Below are positions 1 to 5,838 of a stretch of DNA of 6,888 nucleotides, in pieces. This DNA is from Betaproteobacteria bacterium UBA5582. GTDB lineage: Bacteria > Pseudomonadota > Gammaproteobacteria > Burkholderiales > Rhodocyclaceae. How positions within the stretch are numbered: position 1 is the first letter of the stretch; each line of letters starts with the position of its first letter. Under the pieces are notes generated by a model. That model was not told the origin of the DNA. It searched no databases and saw nothing but the letters and a program-made list of their open reading frames with translations. The translations under genes were made by a program, and so were the position numbers. The stretch is from contig DILW01000192.1 of NCBI GenBank assembly GCA_002425245.1, positions 1 to 6,888 on the forward strand, read 5' to 3'.

Positions 1-1
1 G

Positions 2-613
2 GCGCCGCCGGAGGCGCCGGCGATCCGCGCCGTCTTCCGCGCCGAATTCGGCCTTGCCGACGACGATCTGCTGCTCCTGCAGATCGGCTCCGGCTTCAAG
101 ACCAAGGGGCTGGACCGCTCGTTGCAGGCGCTGGCGCATCTGCCGGCCGATTTGCGCGGACGCACCCGGCTGATCGCCATCGGCCAGGACGAGCCGAGCC
201 AGTTCAAACGCATGGCGGCTGGCCTCGGGCTGGCCGGGCAGGTCGACATCCTGGCCGGCCGCGACGACATCCCGCGCTTTTTGCTCGGCGCCGACCTGCT
301 GGTCCATCCGGCCTACAACGAGAACACCGGCACGGTGCTGCTCGAAGCGCTGGTCGCCGGGCTGCCGGTGCTTTGCTCGGCGGTCTGCGGCTACGCGCAC
401 TACATCGACGAGGCGGCGGGCGGCCGGGTGATTCCGGAGCCCTTCGCGCAGGCGACCATGGACGGCTTGCTGCAGGAAATCCTGCTTGATCGGGCGCAGC
501 GCGCCGCCTGGCAGCGCAACGCCCTGGCCTGGGCGGAAAGCGCAGACATCTACAGCAACGCCGAGCGCGCAGCCGAGATCATCCTCAAGGAGCGGCCGTG
601 CGTGACGAACTGA
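2..613 (+). CDS. waaG: LPS core glycosyltransferase WaaG (family GT4), 5'-truncated by window edge
   Basis: This is the C-terminal 203 residues of a GT4 (GT-B fold) glycosyltransferase; the start lies upstream of the window and the frame is open from base 2. WaaG is known to transfer the first outer-core glucose from UDP-glucose to heptose II on the cytoplasmic face of the inner membrane. Visible WaaG hallmarks are the IGSGFKTKGLDRS segment (partial residues 28-40), the GQDEP loop (61-65), the AGRDDI strand (85-90), and HPAYNENTGTVLLEA (102-116) with the EX7E pair E107/E115 that contacts the nucleotide sugar. The AVCGYAHYI block (127-135) closely matches the E. coli protein. The remainder is near full length for the C-terminal domain. 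The gene overlaps the next one by 16 bp, so the two were probably co-translated. Family is very sure; the exact sugar and linkage are inferred from the WaaG/WaaP pairing. Confidence 0.93.
   Translation, partial: APPEAPAIRAVFRAEFGLADDDLLLLQIGSGFKTKGLDRSLQALAHLPADLRGRTRLIAIGQDEPSQFKRMAAGLGLAGQVDILAGRDDIPRFLLGADLLVHPAYNENTGTVLLEALVAGLPVLCSAVCGYAHYIDEAAGGRVIPEPFAQATMDGLLQEILLDRAQRAAWQRNALAWAESADIYSNAERAAEIILKERPCVTN
587..592 (+). promoter_or_regulatory. Ribosome binding site deciding the GTG start of rfaP
   Basis: AAGGAG lies 5 nt before the GTG at 598, inside the end of the waaG frame. Together with the conserved WaaP N-terminus (a short stretch followed by PFDRLWAG) it supports this GTG over later in-frame starts. 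Confidence 0.7.
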
Positions 614-1422
614 GGCTGGCGTCGCCCTTCGACCGCCTGTGGGCCGGCCAGGATGCGTTTGCCGCGGTCGACCGCCTGGAAGGCGAGGTGTTCCGCGAGC
701 TCGACGGGCGCCGTACCTTCCGCACCGAAGTCGAAGGGCGCGGCTATTTCGTCAAGATTCATCGCGGCGTCGGCTGGGGCGAGATTCTCAAGAACCTCGT
801 CTCGCTGCGTCTGCCGGTGCTCGGTGCTGGCAACGAATGGCGGGCGATCCGTCGCCTGGAGGAACTCGGCGTCGACACCATGCGCGCCGTTGCCTACGGT
901 CGGCGCGGCGCCAACCCGGCGCGCGAGCATTCGTTCATCGTCACCGAGGAACTGGCGCCGACCGTCAGCCTGGAAGATTTCTGCCGCGAGTGGCCAAGCG
1001 CGCCGCCGGCCCCGGCGCTCAAGCGCGCGCTGATCCGCCGCGTCGCCGCGATGGTTGGTGCCATGCACCGCGGCGGCGTCAATCACCGCGACTGCTACCT
1101 CTGCCATTTCCTGCTCCACCTCGACCCGGCGCCGACCGCCGCCGCGCTGAAACTCTCGCTGATCGACCTGCACCGCGCCCAGATCCGGGCGCAGACGCCG
1201 CGCCGCTGGCGCGACAAGGACCTCGCCGGGCTCTACTTCTCGGCGCTGGAAATTGGCCTGACGCAACGCGACCGGTTGCGCTTCTTGCGCGACTACTTCG
1301 CCCGGCCCTTGCGCGAGGTGCTGCGCGACGAACAGGCGCTGCTTGCCCACCTGGATGCTGAAGGTGAGCGCTTGCTTGCGAAATACCGGCGCAAATACGT
1401 GCCGTCCGGGAGCGAGTCGTGA
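598..1422 (+). CDS. rfaP: LPS core heptose(I) kinase WaaP/RfaP
   Basis: A 274-residue protein, close to the roughly 265 of E. coli WaaP. It phosphorylates O-4 of heptose I in the LPS inner core at the cytoplasmic membrane, which lets divalent cations cross-link the outer membrane. Kinase-like features are visible in order: RGYFVKIHRG with ATP-site lysine K53; the N-lobe block KNLVSLRLPVLGAGNEW (65-81), nearly identical to WaaP; NHRDCYLCHF (162-171) with catalytic aspartate D165; LIDLHRAQ (188-195) with metal-binding D190; and RRWRDKDLAGLYFS. The GTG start is backed by a Shine-Dalgarno 5 nt upstream and by alignment of the N-terminus with known WaaP. The gene overlaps waaG by 16 bp and the next kinase gene by 4 bp, a compact core operon. 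No key residue is missing. Characterised WaaP proteins purify with acyl carrier protein; no acp gene lies in this window. Confidence 0.96.
   Translation: MRDELRLASPFDRLWAGQDAFAAVDRLEGEVFRELDGRRTFRTEVEGRGYFVKIHRGVGWGEILKNLVSLRLPVLGAGNEWRAIRRLEELGVDTMRAVAYGRRGANPAREHSFIVTEELAPTVSLEDFCREWPSAPPAPALKRALIRRVAAMVGAMHRGGVNHRDCYLCHFLLHLDPAPTAAALKLSLIDLHRAQIRAQTPRRWRDKDLAGLYFSALEIGLTQRDRLRFLRDYFARPLREVLRDEQALLAHLDAEGERLLAKYRRKYVPSGSES
1408..1412 (+). promoter_or_regulatory. Ribosome binding site for the GTG start at 1419
   Basis: GGGAG lies 6 nt before the GTG that overlaps the rfaP stop codon (GTGA, 1419-1422). It supports a start at 1419, as does the N-terminal W-x-L-N-P-x-Y pattern expected of this kinase family. 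Confidence 0.6.
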
Positions 1423-2186
1423 TCGACTGGCAGCTCAACCCCGACTACGCGACGGGCGATTCCGGTCAGGCTTTCGCCTCGCTCGACGCGGTGTTCGCGC
1501 TGGAGGGCGAGTTGATGGCCCGCGATCCGCAGTCGCGGGTGCTGCGCGTCACGCTCGGTGAGCGCCGCTATTACGTCAAGCGTTACCTGGAGGGCGGGCG
1601 CAGTCTGGCGCGGCGCTGGTTCGGCCTGCGCGACCTGTTCGGGCCGCAGCGGGCGGTCAAGGAATGGGAGAACCTGCTCGCTTTCCGGTGCTGGGGGATT
1701 CCCACCGCGACCCTGGTCGCTTACGGGCAGGAGCGTCGCCATGGCCGTTTCCTGCGCGCGGCGCTGGTCACCGACGAACTTTGCAACACGACCGACATGG
1801 CGGCGATGGCTCGCGCCAACGATCCGCGCCTGCGCGACCGGCGCTGGCTGGCCGAGGTTTCCCGGCAGGTTGCGGCGGCAACCCGGACCCTGCACGCGCA
1901 CGGCTTTGCCCACAACGACCTCAAGTGGCGCAATCTGCTGGTCGATGCCGGCGAGCGGCCGACGGTGTACCTGATCGATTGCCCGACCGGCGCCTTCTGG
2001 TGGCGTCCCTTCCTTGACTACCGGATCGTCAAGGACCTGGCCTGCCTGGACAAGGTCGCCAAGCAGGTGCTGTCGCGCAGCCAGCGCCTGCGCTTCTATC
2101 TTGACTACGCCCAGCAGCCGCGGCTGACGCCGGCCGGCAAGCGGCAGATCGGCCGCATCCTGCGTTTCTTCGCCGGCCGCGAGTAA
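1419..2186 (+). CDS. InaA/WapP-type LPS core kinase (Kdo/WaaP kinase family)
   Basis: A 255-residue small kinase of the Kdo/WaaP (InaA) family. Visible motifs are RRYYVKRY (49-56) with ATP-site lysine K54; VKEWENL (80-86), where E82 or E84 would pair with that lysine; WGIPTATLVAYG (92-103); HNDLKWRN (165-172) with catalytic D167; and YLIDCP (184-189) with metal-binding D187. The essential kinase residues are therefore all present. Gene order waaG-rfaP-this matches the P. aeruginosa core cluster, where wapP follows waaP and is assigned to heptose phosphorylation, so phosphorylation of a core heptose is the best guess. It could instead act on Kdo or another core position. The start overlaps the rfaP stop by 4 bp (GTGA), indicating translational coupling. 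It ends 3 bp from the stop of a convergent gene, and I see no terminator hairpin there. The family call is firm; the exact acceptor is unknown. Confidence 0.87.
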   Translation: MIDWQLNPDYATGDSGQAFASLDAVFALEGELMARDPQSRVLRVTLGERRYYVKRYLEGGRSLARRWFGLRDLFGPQRAVKEWENLLAFRCWGIPTATLVAYGQERRHGRFLRAALVTDELCNTTDMAAMARANDPRLRDRRWLAEVSRQVAAATRTLHAHGFAHNDLKWRNLLVDAGERPTVYLIDCPTGAFWWRPFLDYRIVKDLACLDKVAKQVLSRSQRLRFYLDYAQQPRLTPAGKRQIGRILRFFAGRE

Positions 2187-2189
2187 GGC

Positions 2190-2342
2190 TTAAAACAGGG
2201 TGTAGATGAAGGGGGCGATGGCCGAGCCCTGGCTGAGCACGAGCAGTGCGCCGAGCAGGACGAGCACCACGATCAGCGGCGCCAGCCAGTATTTCTTGCG
2301 CACCTGCATGAAGGCCCAGAGGTCTTTCAGTAAATCGAGCAT
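2190..2342 (-). CDS. DUF5989 / SxtK-type small membrane protein
   Basis: A 50-residue protein, too short for many gene finders. It starts MLDLLKDLWAFMQVRKKYWL, has one hydrophobic segment at about residues 19-37 (rich in L, V and I), and ends SQGSAIAPFIYTLF. The pattern W-x-F then RKKYWL, a single membrane helix, and the strongly conserved APFIYTLF tail are what is known for DUF5989 (SxtK-like) proteins of about 50 residues. The ATG at 2342 lies 8 nt after the stop of the SxtJ-family gene; AGG at 2352-2354 gives a modest ribosome site. A longer reading from 2627 in this frame would overlap SxtJ almost wholly and is not credible. The position behind a carbamoyltransferase and SxtJ is the usual company of this family. 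No biochemical function is known. The basic RKK before the helix suggests the N-terminus stays in the cytoplasm. I infer an accessory or anchoring role for the carbamoyltransferase. Confidence 0.85.
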   Translation of the reverse strand: MLDLLKDLWAFMQVRKKYWLAPLIVVLVLLGALLVLSQGSAIAPFIYTLF

Positions 2343-2350
2343 GACTTTGC

Positions 2351-2758
2351 CTAGAAGGGTTTGTCGAAGGAATTGGATTTGTTGCTGCCGATGGCTTCGC
2401 GGTAGCTGGACAGCTTGCGGTCGAAGCGGCGGTTCATCGGGTCCTTGCCGGTGGCGCGCATCAGCAAGCCGAGCGGGGTGACGAGGGCGAAGAAAACGAC
2501 GGCAAGGATGATGCGCGACATGACGGCGCCGATGGCCAGGCCGAAGCGCATCCAGATCTTGTACACCGGGTTGAGCGCCATCGGCGCCACCAGGGCGGTG
2601 ATGCCCAGGGCGGCGAACAGCGCCCACGGCCAGACCGGCCAGGCCCAGCCGAAGTGCCAGGGCAGGAAGAGGCCGAAAATGCCGGCGAACAGGGCGCCGG
2701 TGACCAGGCCAAAGTCGCGCAGACCCTTGCGGTCGAGGACGGGAATCTCATTGGACAT
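2351..2758 (-). CDS. SxtJ-family integral membrane protein
   Basis: A 135-residue membrane protein with three likely helices: about residues 16-33 (DFGLVTGALFAGIFGLFL), 41-62 (WPWALFAALGITALVAPM region) and 74-100 (LAIGAVMSRIILAVVFFALV region). A polar, basic C-terminal tail follows (RATGKDPMNRRFDRKLSSYR). The opening with RKGLRDFG, the middle NPVYKIWMRFG, and the PLGLLMR to DPMNRRFD stretch fit the family named after SxtJ of the saxitoxin cluster, which is found beside O-carbamoyltransferases and DUF5989 proteins. The ATG at 2758 has an AAGGA ribosome site 8 nt upstream (2767-2771) and begins 20 bp after the carbamoyltransferase stop, so it is the second gene of that operon. Its biochemical role is unknown. 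I infer that it helps present a membrane-bound substrate or places the carbamoyltransferase at the membrane. Confidence 0.85.
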   Translation of the reverse strand: MSNEIPVLDRKGLRDFGLVTGALFAGIFGLFLPWHFGWAWPVWPWALFAALGITALVAPMALNPVYKIWMRFGLAIGAVMSRIILAVVFFALVTPLGLLMRATGKDPMNRRFDRKLSSYREAIGSNKSNSFDKPF

Positions 2759-2778
2759 GCGGGTTTTCCTTTGTCGGC

Positions 2779-4617
2779 TCAGTCAAGCTGGAACTCTTCC
2801 TTCCAGCTTTCGTCGTCTTCCCAGGCCGGTTGTTCGGTCTTGGCCAGGACGAAATTCTCGATCACCAGATAATCCATGCCGGTCCGCATGAAGCAGCGGT
2901 AGGCGTCGGCGGGCGTGCACACGATGGGCTCGCCGCGCACGTTGAACGAAGTATTGATCAGGATCGGGCAGCCGGTTTTCTGCTCGAAGGCCTCGATCAG
3001 GCGGTAGTAGCGCGGGTTGGTCTGGCGGTGGATGGTCTGGATGCGCGCCGAGTAATCGACGTGGGTGATCGACGGCACCTGCGAGCGTGGCACGTTGAGC
3101 TTGTCGATGCCGAACAGCTTTTCCTGGTCGGCGCTCATGGCGATGCGCTTGTCCTCGCGTACCGGGGCGACGATCAGCATGTAGGGGCTGGGGCCCTCCT
3201 GCTCGAACCATTCGCTGACCTTCTCCGCACGCACCGAGGGCGCGAAGGGGCGGAAGGACTCGCGGAACTTGATCTTCAGGTTCATCACCGACTGCATGTT
3301 GCGGCTGCGCGGGTCGCCGATGATCGAACGGCCGCCGAGGGCGCGCGGGCCGAATTCCATGCGTCCCTGGAACCAGCCGACCACCTTTTCGCCGGCCAGG
3401 ATGTCGGCGACGCGGTCGAAGAACACGCTGTCGTCGAGAACCTCGTACTTGGCGCCGAGCTCGTCCAGTTGGCGGGTGATTTCGTCGGCCGCGTAGCGCG
3501 GGCCGAGGTAGCTGCCCTGCATGCTGTCGCCGGCCTGAGCAACGCGTTTGGCGCCGCTCTTCGCGTAATAGGCAGCCAGGGCGCAGCCGATGGCGCCGCC
3601 GGCATCGCCGGCTGCCGGCTGGATCCAGATGTCCTTGAACGGCCCCTCGCGCAGCAGACGGCCGTTGGAAACGCAGTTCAGCGCCACGCCGCCGGCCAGG
3701 CACAGGTAATCGACGCCGAGTTCCTTGTGCACCGTGCGCGCCAGGCGCAGCACGATTTCCTCGGTTACCGCCTGGATCGAACGGGCCAGATCCATTTCCT
3801 TGGCGGTGATTTCCGACTCGGGCTTGCGCGCCGGCCCGCCGAACAGTTCGGCGAAGCGGTCGTTGGTCATGGTCAGGCCGGTGGCGTAGTTGAAGTACTG
3901 CATGTCCAGCCGGAAGGTCCCGTCTTCCTTGAGGTCGAGCAGCTTGTCGAGGATCAGGTCGACGTACTTCGGCTCGCCGTAGGGGGCCAGGCCCATCAGC
4001 TTGTACTCGCCGGAATTGACCTTGAAGCCGGTGTAATAGGTGAAGGCCGAATAGAGCATGCCCAGCGAATGCGGGAAATTGATTTCCCACTGCGGGGTCA
4101 GCGTGTTGCCATCGCCCAGCCAGACCGAACTGGTCGCCCATTCGCCGACGCCATCCATGCACAGCACGGCGGCCTTCTCGAAGGGGCTGGGGAAAAAGGC
4201 CGAAGCCGCATGCGACTGGTGGTGTTCGGCAAACAGCAGCGGCGGCAGCGCGCTTTCCTTGCAGCCGCCCAGTTTGGCCAGTTCCTTCTTCAGGGTCTGC
4301 TTGAGGTAGAGCTTGTCCTTGAGCCAGACCGGCATCGCCTTGACGAAGGACAGGAAGCCCGCCGGCGCGTAGGACAGGTAGGTTTCCAGAAGGCGTTCGA
4401 ACTTGACCAGCGGCTTGTCGTAGTAGACGACGCCGTCGATGTCGGCCATGGTCAGACCGGCCTCTGCCAGACAGTAGCGGATGGCGTTTTCCGGGAAATC
4501 GGGGTCGTGCTTCTTGCGCGTGAAGCGTTCTTCCTGCGCTGCTGCAACGATTGCGCCGTCGCGGATCAGCGCGGCGGCGCTGTCGTGGTAATGGGCGGAA
4601 ATGCCGATCAGGTTCAT
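2779..4617 (-). CDS. O-carbamoyltransferase, NodU/CmcH/SxtI family
   Basis: A 612-residue enzyme of the NodU/CmcH family, which moves a carbamoyl group from carbamoyl phosphate through a carbamoyl-adenylate to a hydroxyl. Layout: a Kae1/ASKHA-like N-terminal domain starting MNLIGISAHYHDSAAAL; EHHQSHAASAFF (131-142) with metal-ligand histidines H132 and H136; MDGVGEW (154-160) with D155; NSGEYKLMGLAPYG (201-214); LAGGVALNCVSNGRL (307-321); and PAAGDAGGAIG (334-344). The C-terminal carbamoyltransferase domain follows, with GWFQGRMEFGPRALGGRSI (414-432) and LINTSFNVRGEPIVCTP (553-569). All expected signatures are present. I chose the ATG at 4617 because the family begins M-x-x-x-G-I-S-x-x-x-H-D-S; an in-frame start at 4722 would add 35 basic, atypical residues across the divergent promoter region. 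Its ribosome site is weak. It heads an operon with the SxtJ and DUF5989 genes. Being inside an LPS core locus, it resembles WapO of P. aeruginosa in context, so a core heptose or surface sugar is the inferred acceptor. Confidence 0.95.
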   Translation of the reverse strand: MNLIGISAHYHDSAAALIRDGAIVAAAQEERFTRKKHDPDFPENAIRYCLAEAGLTMADIDGVVYYDKPLVKFERLLETYLSYAPAGFLSFVKAMPVWLKDKLYLKQTLKKELAKLGGCKESALPPLLFAEHHQSHAASAFFPSPFEKAAVLCMDGVGEWATSSVWLGDGNTLTPQWEINFPHSLGMLYSAFTYYTGFKVNSGEYKLMGLAPYGEPKYVDLILDKLLDLKEDGTFRLDMQYFNYATGLTMTNDRFAELFGGPARKPESEITAKEMDLARSIQAVTEEIVLRLARTVHKELGVDYLCLAGGVALNCVSNGRLLREGPFKDIWIQPAAGDAGGAIGCALAAYYAKSGAKRVAQAGDSMQGSYLGPRYAADEITRQLDELGAKYEVLDDSVFFDRVADILAGEKVVGWFQGRMEFGPRALGGRSIIGDPRSRNMQSVMNLKIKFRESFRPFAPSVRAEKVSEWFEQEGPSPYMLIVAPVREDKRIAMSADQEKLFGIDKLNVPRSQVPSITHVDYSARIQTIHRQTNPRYYRLIEAFEQKTGCPILINTSFNVRGEPIVCTPADAYRCFMRTGMDYLVIENFVLAKTEQPAWEDDESWKEEFQLD

Positions 4618-4629
4618 GGGCGCTCGGGT

Positions 4630-4693
4630 GGCCGGGAAAAATCCTGCAAGTATAGCAATCGAAGGCCGGCTGCGGCGGAACCGGCCGGGAAAA
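4630..4693. repeat. Direct 11-bp repeat and small hairpin in the divergent promoter region
   Basis: GGCCGGGAAAA occurs at 4630-4640 and again at 4683-4693, same orientation, 53 bp start to start. Between the copies, GGCCGG (4664-4669) can pair with CCGGCC (4681-4686) over an 11-nt loop. One repeat copy lies in the predicted carbamoyltransferase leader; the other lies just upstream of the TATAAT of the opposite operon. This could be a regulator site, but GC-rich short repeats also arise by chance. Confidence 0.4.
4649..4657 (-). promoter_or_regulatory. Candidate extended -10 promoter of the carbamoyltransferase operon
   Basis: Read on the - strand this is TGCTATACT, an extended -10 element (TGn plus TATACT). 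Transcription would start near 4642 and leave a leader of about 25 nt before the ATG at 4617. At a 17-nt spacing the -35 position (4672-4677, CGCCGC on this strand) does not resemble TTGACA, which fits reliance on the extended -10 or on an activator. Prediction from motif only. Confidence 0.45.
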
Positions 4694-4697
4694 GCCA

Positions 4698-4703
4698 TAT
4701 AAT
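4698..4703 (+). promoter_or_regulatory. Candidate -10 promoter of the SGNH hydrolase operon
   Basis: A perfect TATAAT lies 28 nt before the ATG at 4732. A start near 4710 would give a leader of about 22 nt. The expected -35 position (4675-4680, GCGGAA) is poor. The two divergent -10 boxes are 40 nt apart, so their -35 regions overlap and the two polymerases could compete. Confidence 0.5.
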
Positions 4704-4731
4704 ACCGGGTCTTGGCCTCCACTCCCTGCCC

Positions 4732-5838
4732 ATGAAATTACTCAAGCTGATCGCCATCAACCTGCTGATTACCGTCCTTCTGCTCGAAGGCGGTGCCCGG
4801 CTGTATTTCGCTTTCGGCGACGACGTGCCGCCCCACGCCGACCTGTCGGTGACCCGCGAATGGCGCTGGGTCAAGGCAAGAATGGCCGATGGCAAGGTCC
4901 ACTTCGACTCCCGCTTCATCTACGACCAATACACCGGCTGGCGCAATGCGCCGAACATCGACGCCCGCCCGGAAAACCTCGGGCACATCCGCACCAACGC
5001 GCAGGGCATGCGCAACCACCAGGAATTCACGCTGGAGAAACCGGCCGGCAAGCGCCGCCTGATGATCGTCGGCGACAGCTATTCCTTCGGTCACGGCGTC
5101 AGCAACGAGGATACCTACGCCTACCGCCTGGCCGAGCTGCTGCCCGACTGGGAAGTGATGAACTACGCCGTATCGGCGACCGGTACCGACCAGAACTACC
5201 TGATGTACGAACACCACGGCAAGGCCTACAAGCCCGACGTGGTGGTGCTCGGCTTCTACGTCCTTGACTACAACCGCAACACCTACAGCTTCCGCGACTA
5301 CGCCAAGCCGATGTTCGTGCCCAAGGCCGACGGTTCGCTGGAATTGACCAAGGTGCCGGTGCCGTCGCCCGAAGCCCTGATCGAACAGTACCGCAGCGGC
5401 GAAAAGCGCATCGGTGGCTGGAACTATTCCTATGCGCTGGCTGCCTTCCAGCGCGCCCTGGGCGACCGCTTCAAGCGCGACCGCGAACCCGGCGCGCTCG
5501 GGCGGCGAATTCTGACCGGCATCATGGAACAGTTCGTCGCCAGCGTCCGGGCCAACGGCGGCGTGCCGGTCTGGGTGAACTTCCCGATTCGCGACATCCT
5601 CGACGGCGAAGAATCGAAATACCGCGCGATCAGCGAATTCGCCGCCGCCGAGGCGAAGCGCCTGGGCATGCCGGTGGTCGACATGGAACCGGTGTTCCGC
5701 AAGCAGCTGGAAGCCAACCCGGCGATCAAGACCTTCTGGCGCCCGGAGGAAGTCGGCGGGCACATGAATCCCGACGGCAATCGCCTGACTGCGCAAGCCA
5801 TCCGCGATCAACTGCAGGCCGAGGGATTGCTCAAATGA
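4732..5838 (+). CDS. Membrane-anchored SGNH/GDSL hydrolase-like protein
   Basis: A 368-residue protein. Residues 4-27 form an N-terminal hydrophobic segment with no clear cleavage site, so it is probably a signal anchor with the main domain in the periplasm. The SGNH block I reads RLMIVGDSYSFGHGV (109-123) with nucleophile S116. Block II is NYAVSATGTDQNY (144-156), with G151 as the likely oxyanion glycine. VVVLGFYVLDYNRN (170-183) fills the block III region. Block V is GGHMNPDGNRLTA (342-354) with catalytic-type H344. The aspartate that usually sits two or three residues before this histidine is absent (V341, G342); E339 or E340 is near. Family members act as esterases or O-acetyl transferases on glycans and are often found beside carbamoyltransferase/SxtJ/DUF5989 genes. 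The ATG at 4732 fits the basic-then-hydrophobic N-terminus, although no good Shine-Dalgarno precedes it. The next gene overlaps by ATGA. An ester-editing role on LPS or another surface glycan is inferred; the substrate is unknown. Confidence 0.85.
   Translation: MKLLKLIAINLLITVLLLEGGARLYFAFGDDVPPHADLSVTREWRWVKARMADGKVHFDSRFIYDQYTGWRNAPNIDARPENLGHIRTNAQGMRNHQEFTLEKPAGKRRLMIVGDSYSFGHGVSNEDTYAYRLAELLPDWEVMNYAVSATGTDQNYLMYEHHGKAYKPDVVVLGFYVLDYNRNTYSFRDYAKPMFVPKADGSLELTKVPVPSPEALIEQYRSGEKRIGGWNYSYALAAFQRALGDRFKRDREPGALGRRILTGIMEQFVASVRANGGVPVWVNFPIRDILDGEESKYRAISEFAAAEAKRLGMPVVDMEPVFRKQLEANPAIKTFWRPEEVGGHMNPDGNRLTAQAIRDQLQAEGLLK
5821..5826 (+). promoter_or_regulatory. Ribosome binding site of the GT2 gene
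   Basis: GAGGGA lies 8 nt before the ATG at 5835, inside the end of the hydrolase gene. It supports that start and coupled translation through the ATGA overlap. Confidence 0.6.

Noticed and set aside
550..1913. Overlapping - strand frames opposite rfaP and the second kinase
   Set aside because: The kinase motifs on the + strand are unmistakable, and the - strand translations are compositionally biased shadows.
2343..2627. An upstream extension of the DUF5989 frame overlapping SxtJ
   Set aside because: Its translation is arginine- and histidine-rich shadow sequence, and the SxtJ frame explains this stretch. The DUF5989 family is about 50 residues long.
4618..4722. A 35-residue N-terminal extension of the carbamoyltransferase from an upstream ATG
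   Set aside because: The extension is basic and unlike the family, it covers both promoter candidates, and the family N-terminus starts exactly at MNLIGIS.
2830..4731. A stop-free frame on the + strand running across the whole carbamoyltransferase and joining the hydrolase gene in frame, about 1000 codons in all
   Set aside because: It is antisense to a strongly conserved gene. Its translation up to 4731 is low-information, rich in A, V, G, D and R, and has no recognisable domain. The real protein begins at ATG 4732 with a typical signal anchor. Long antisense frames are common in GC-rich DNA.
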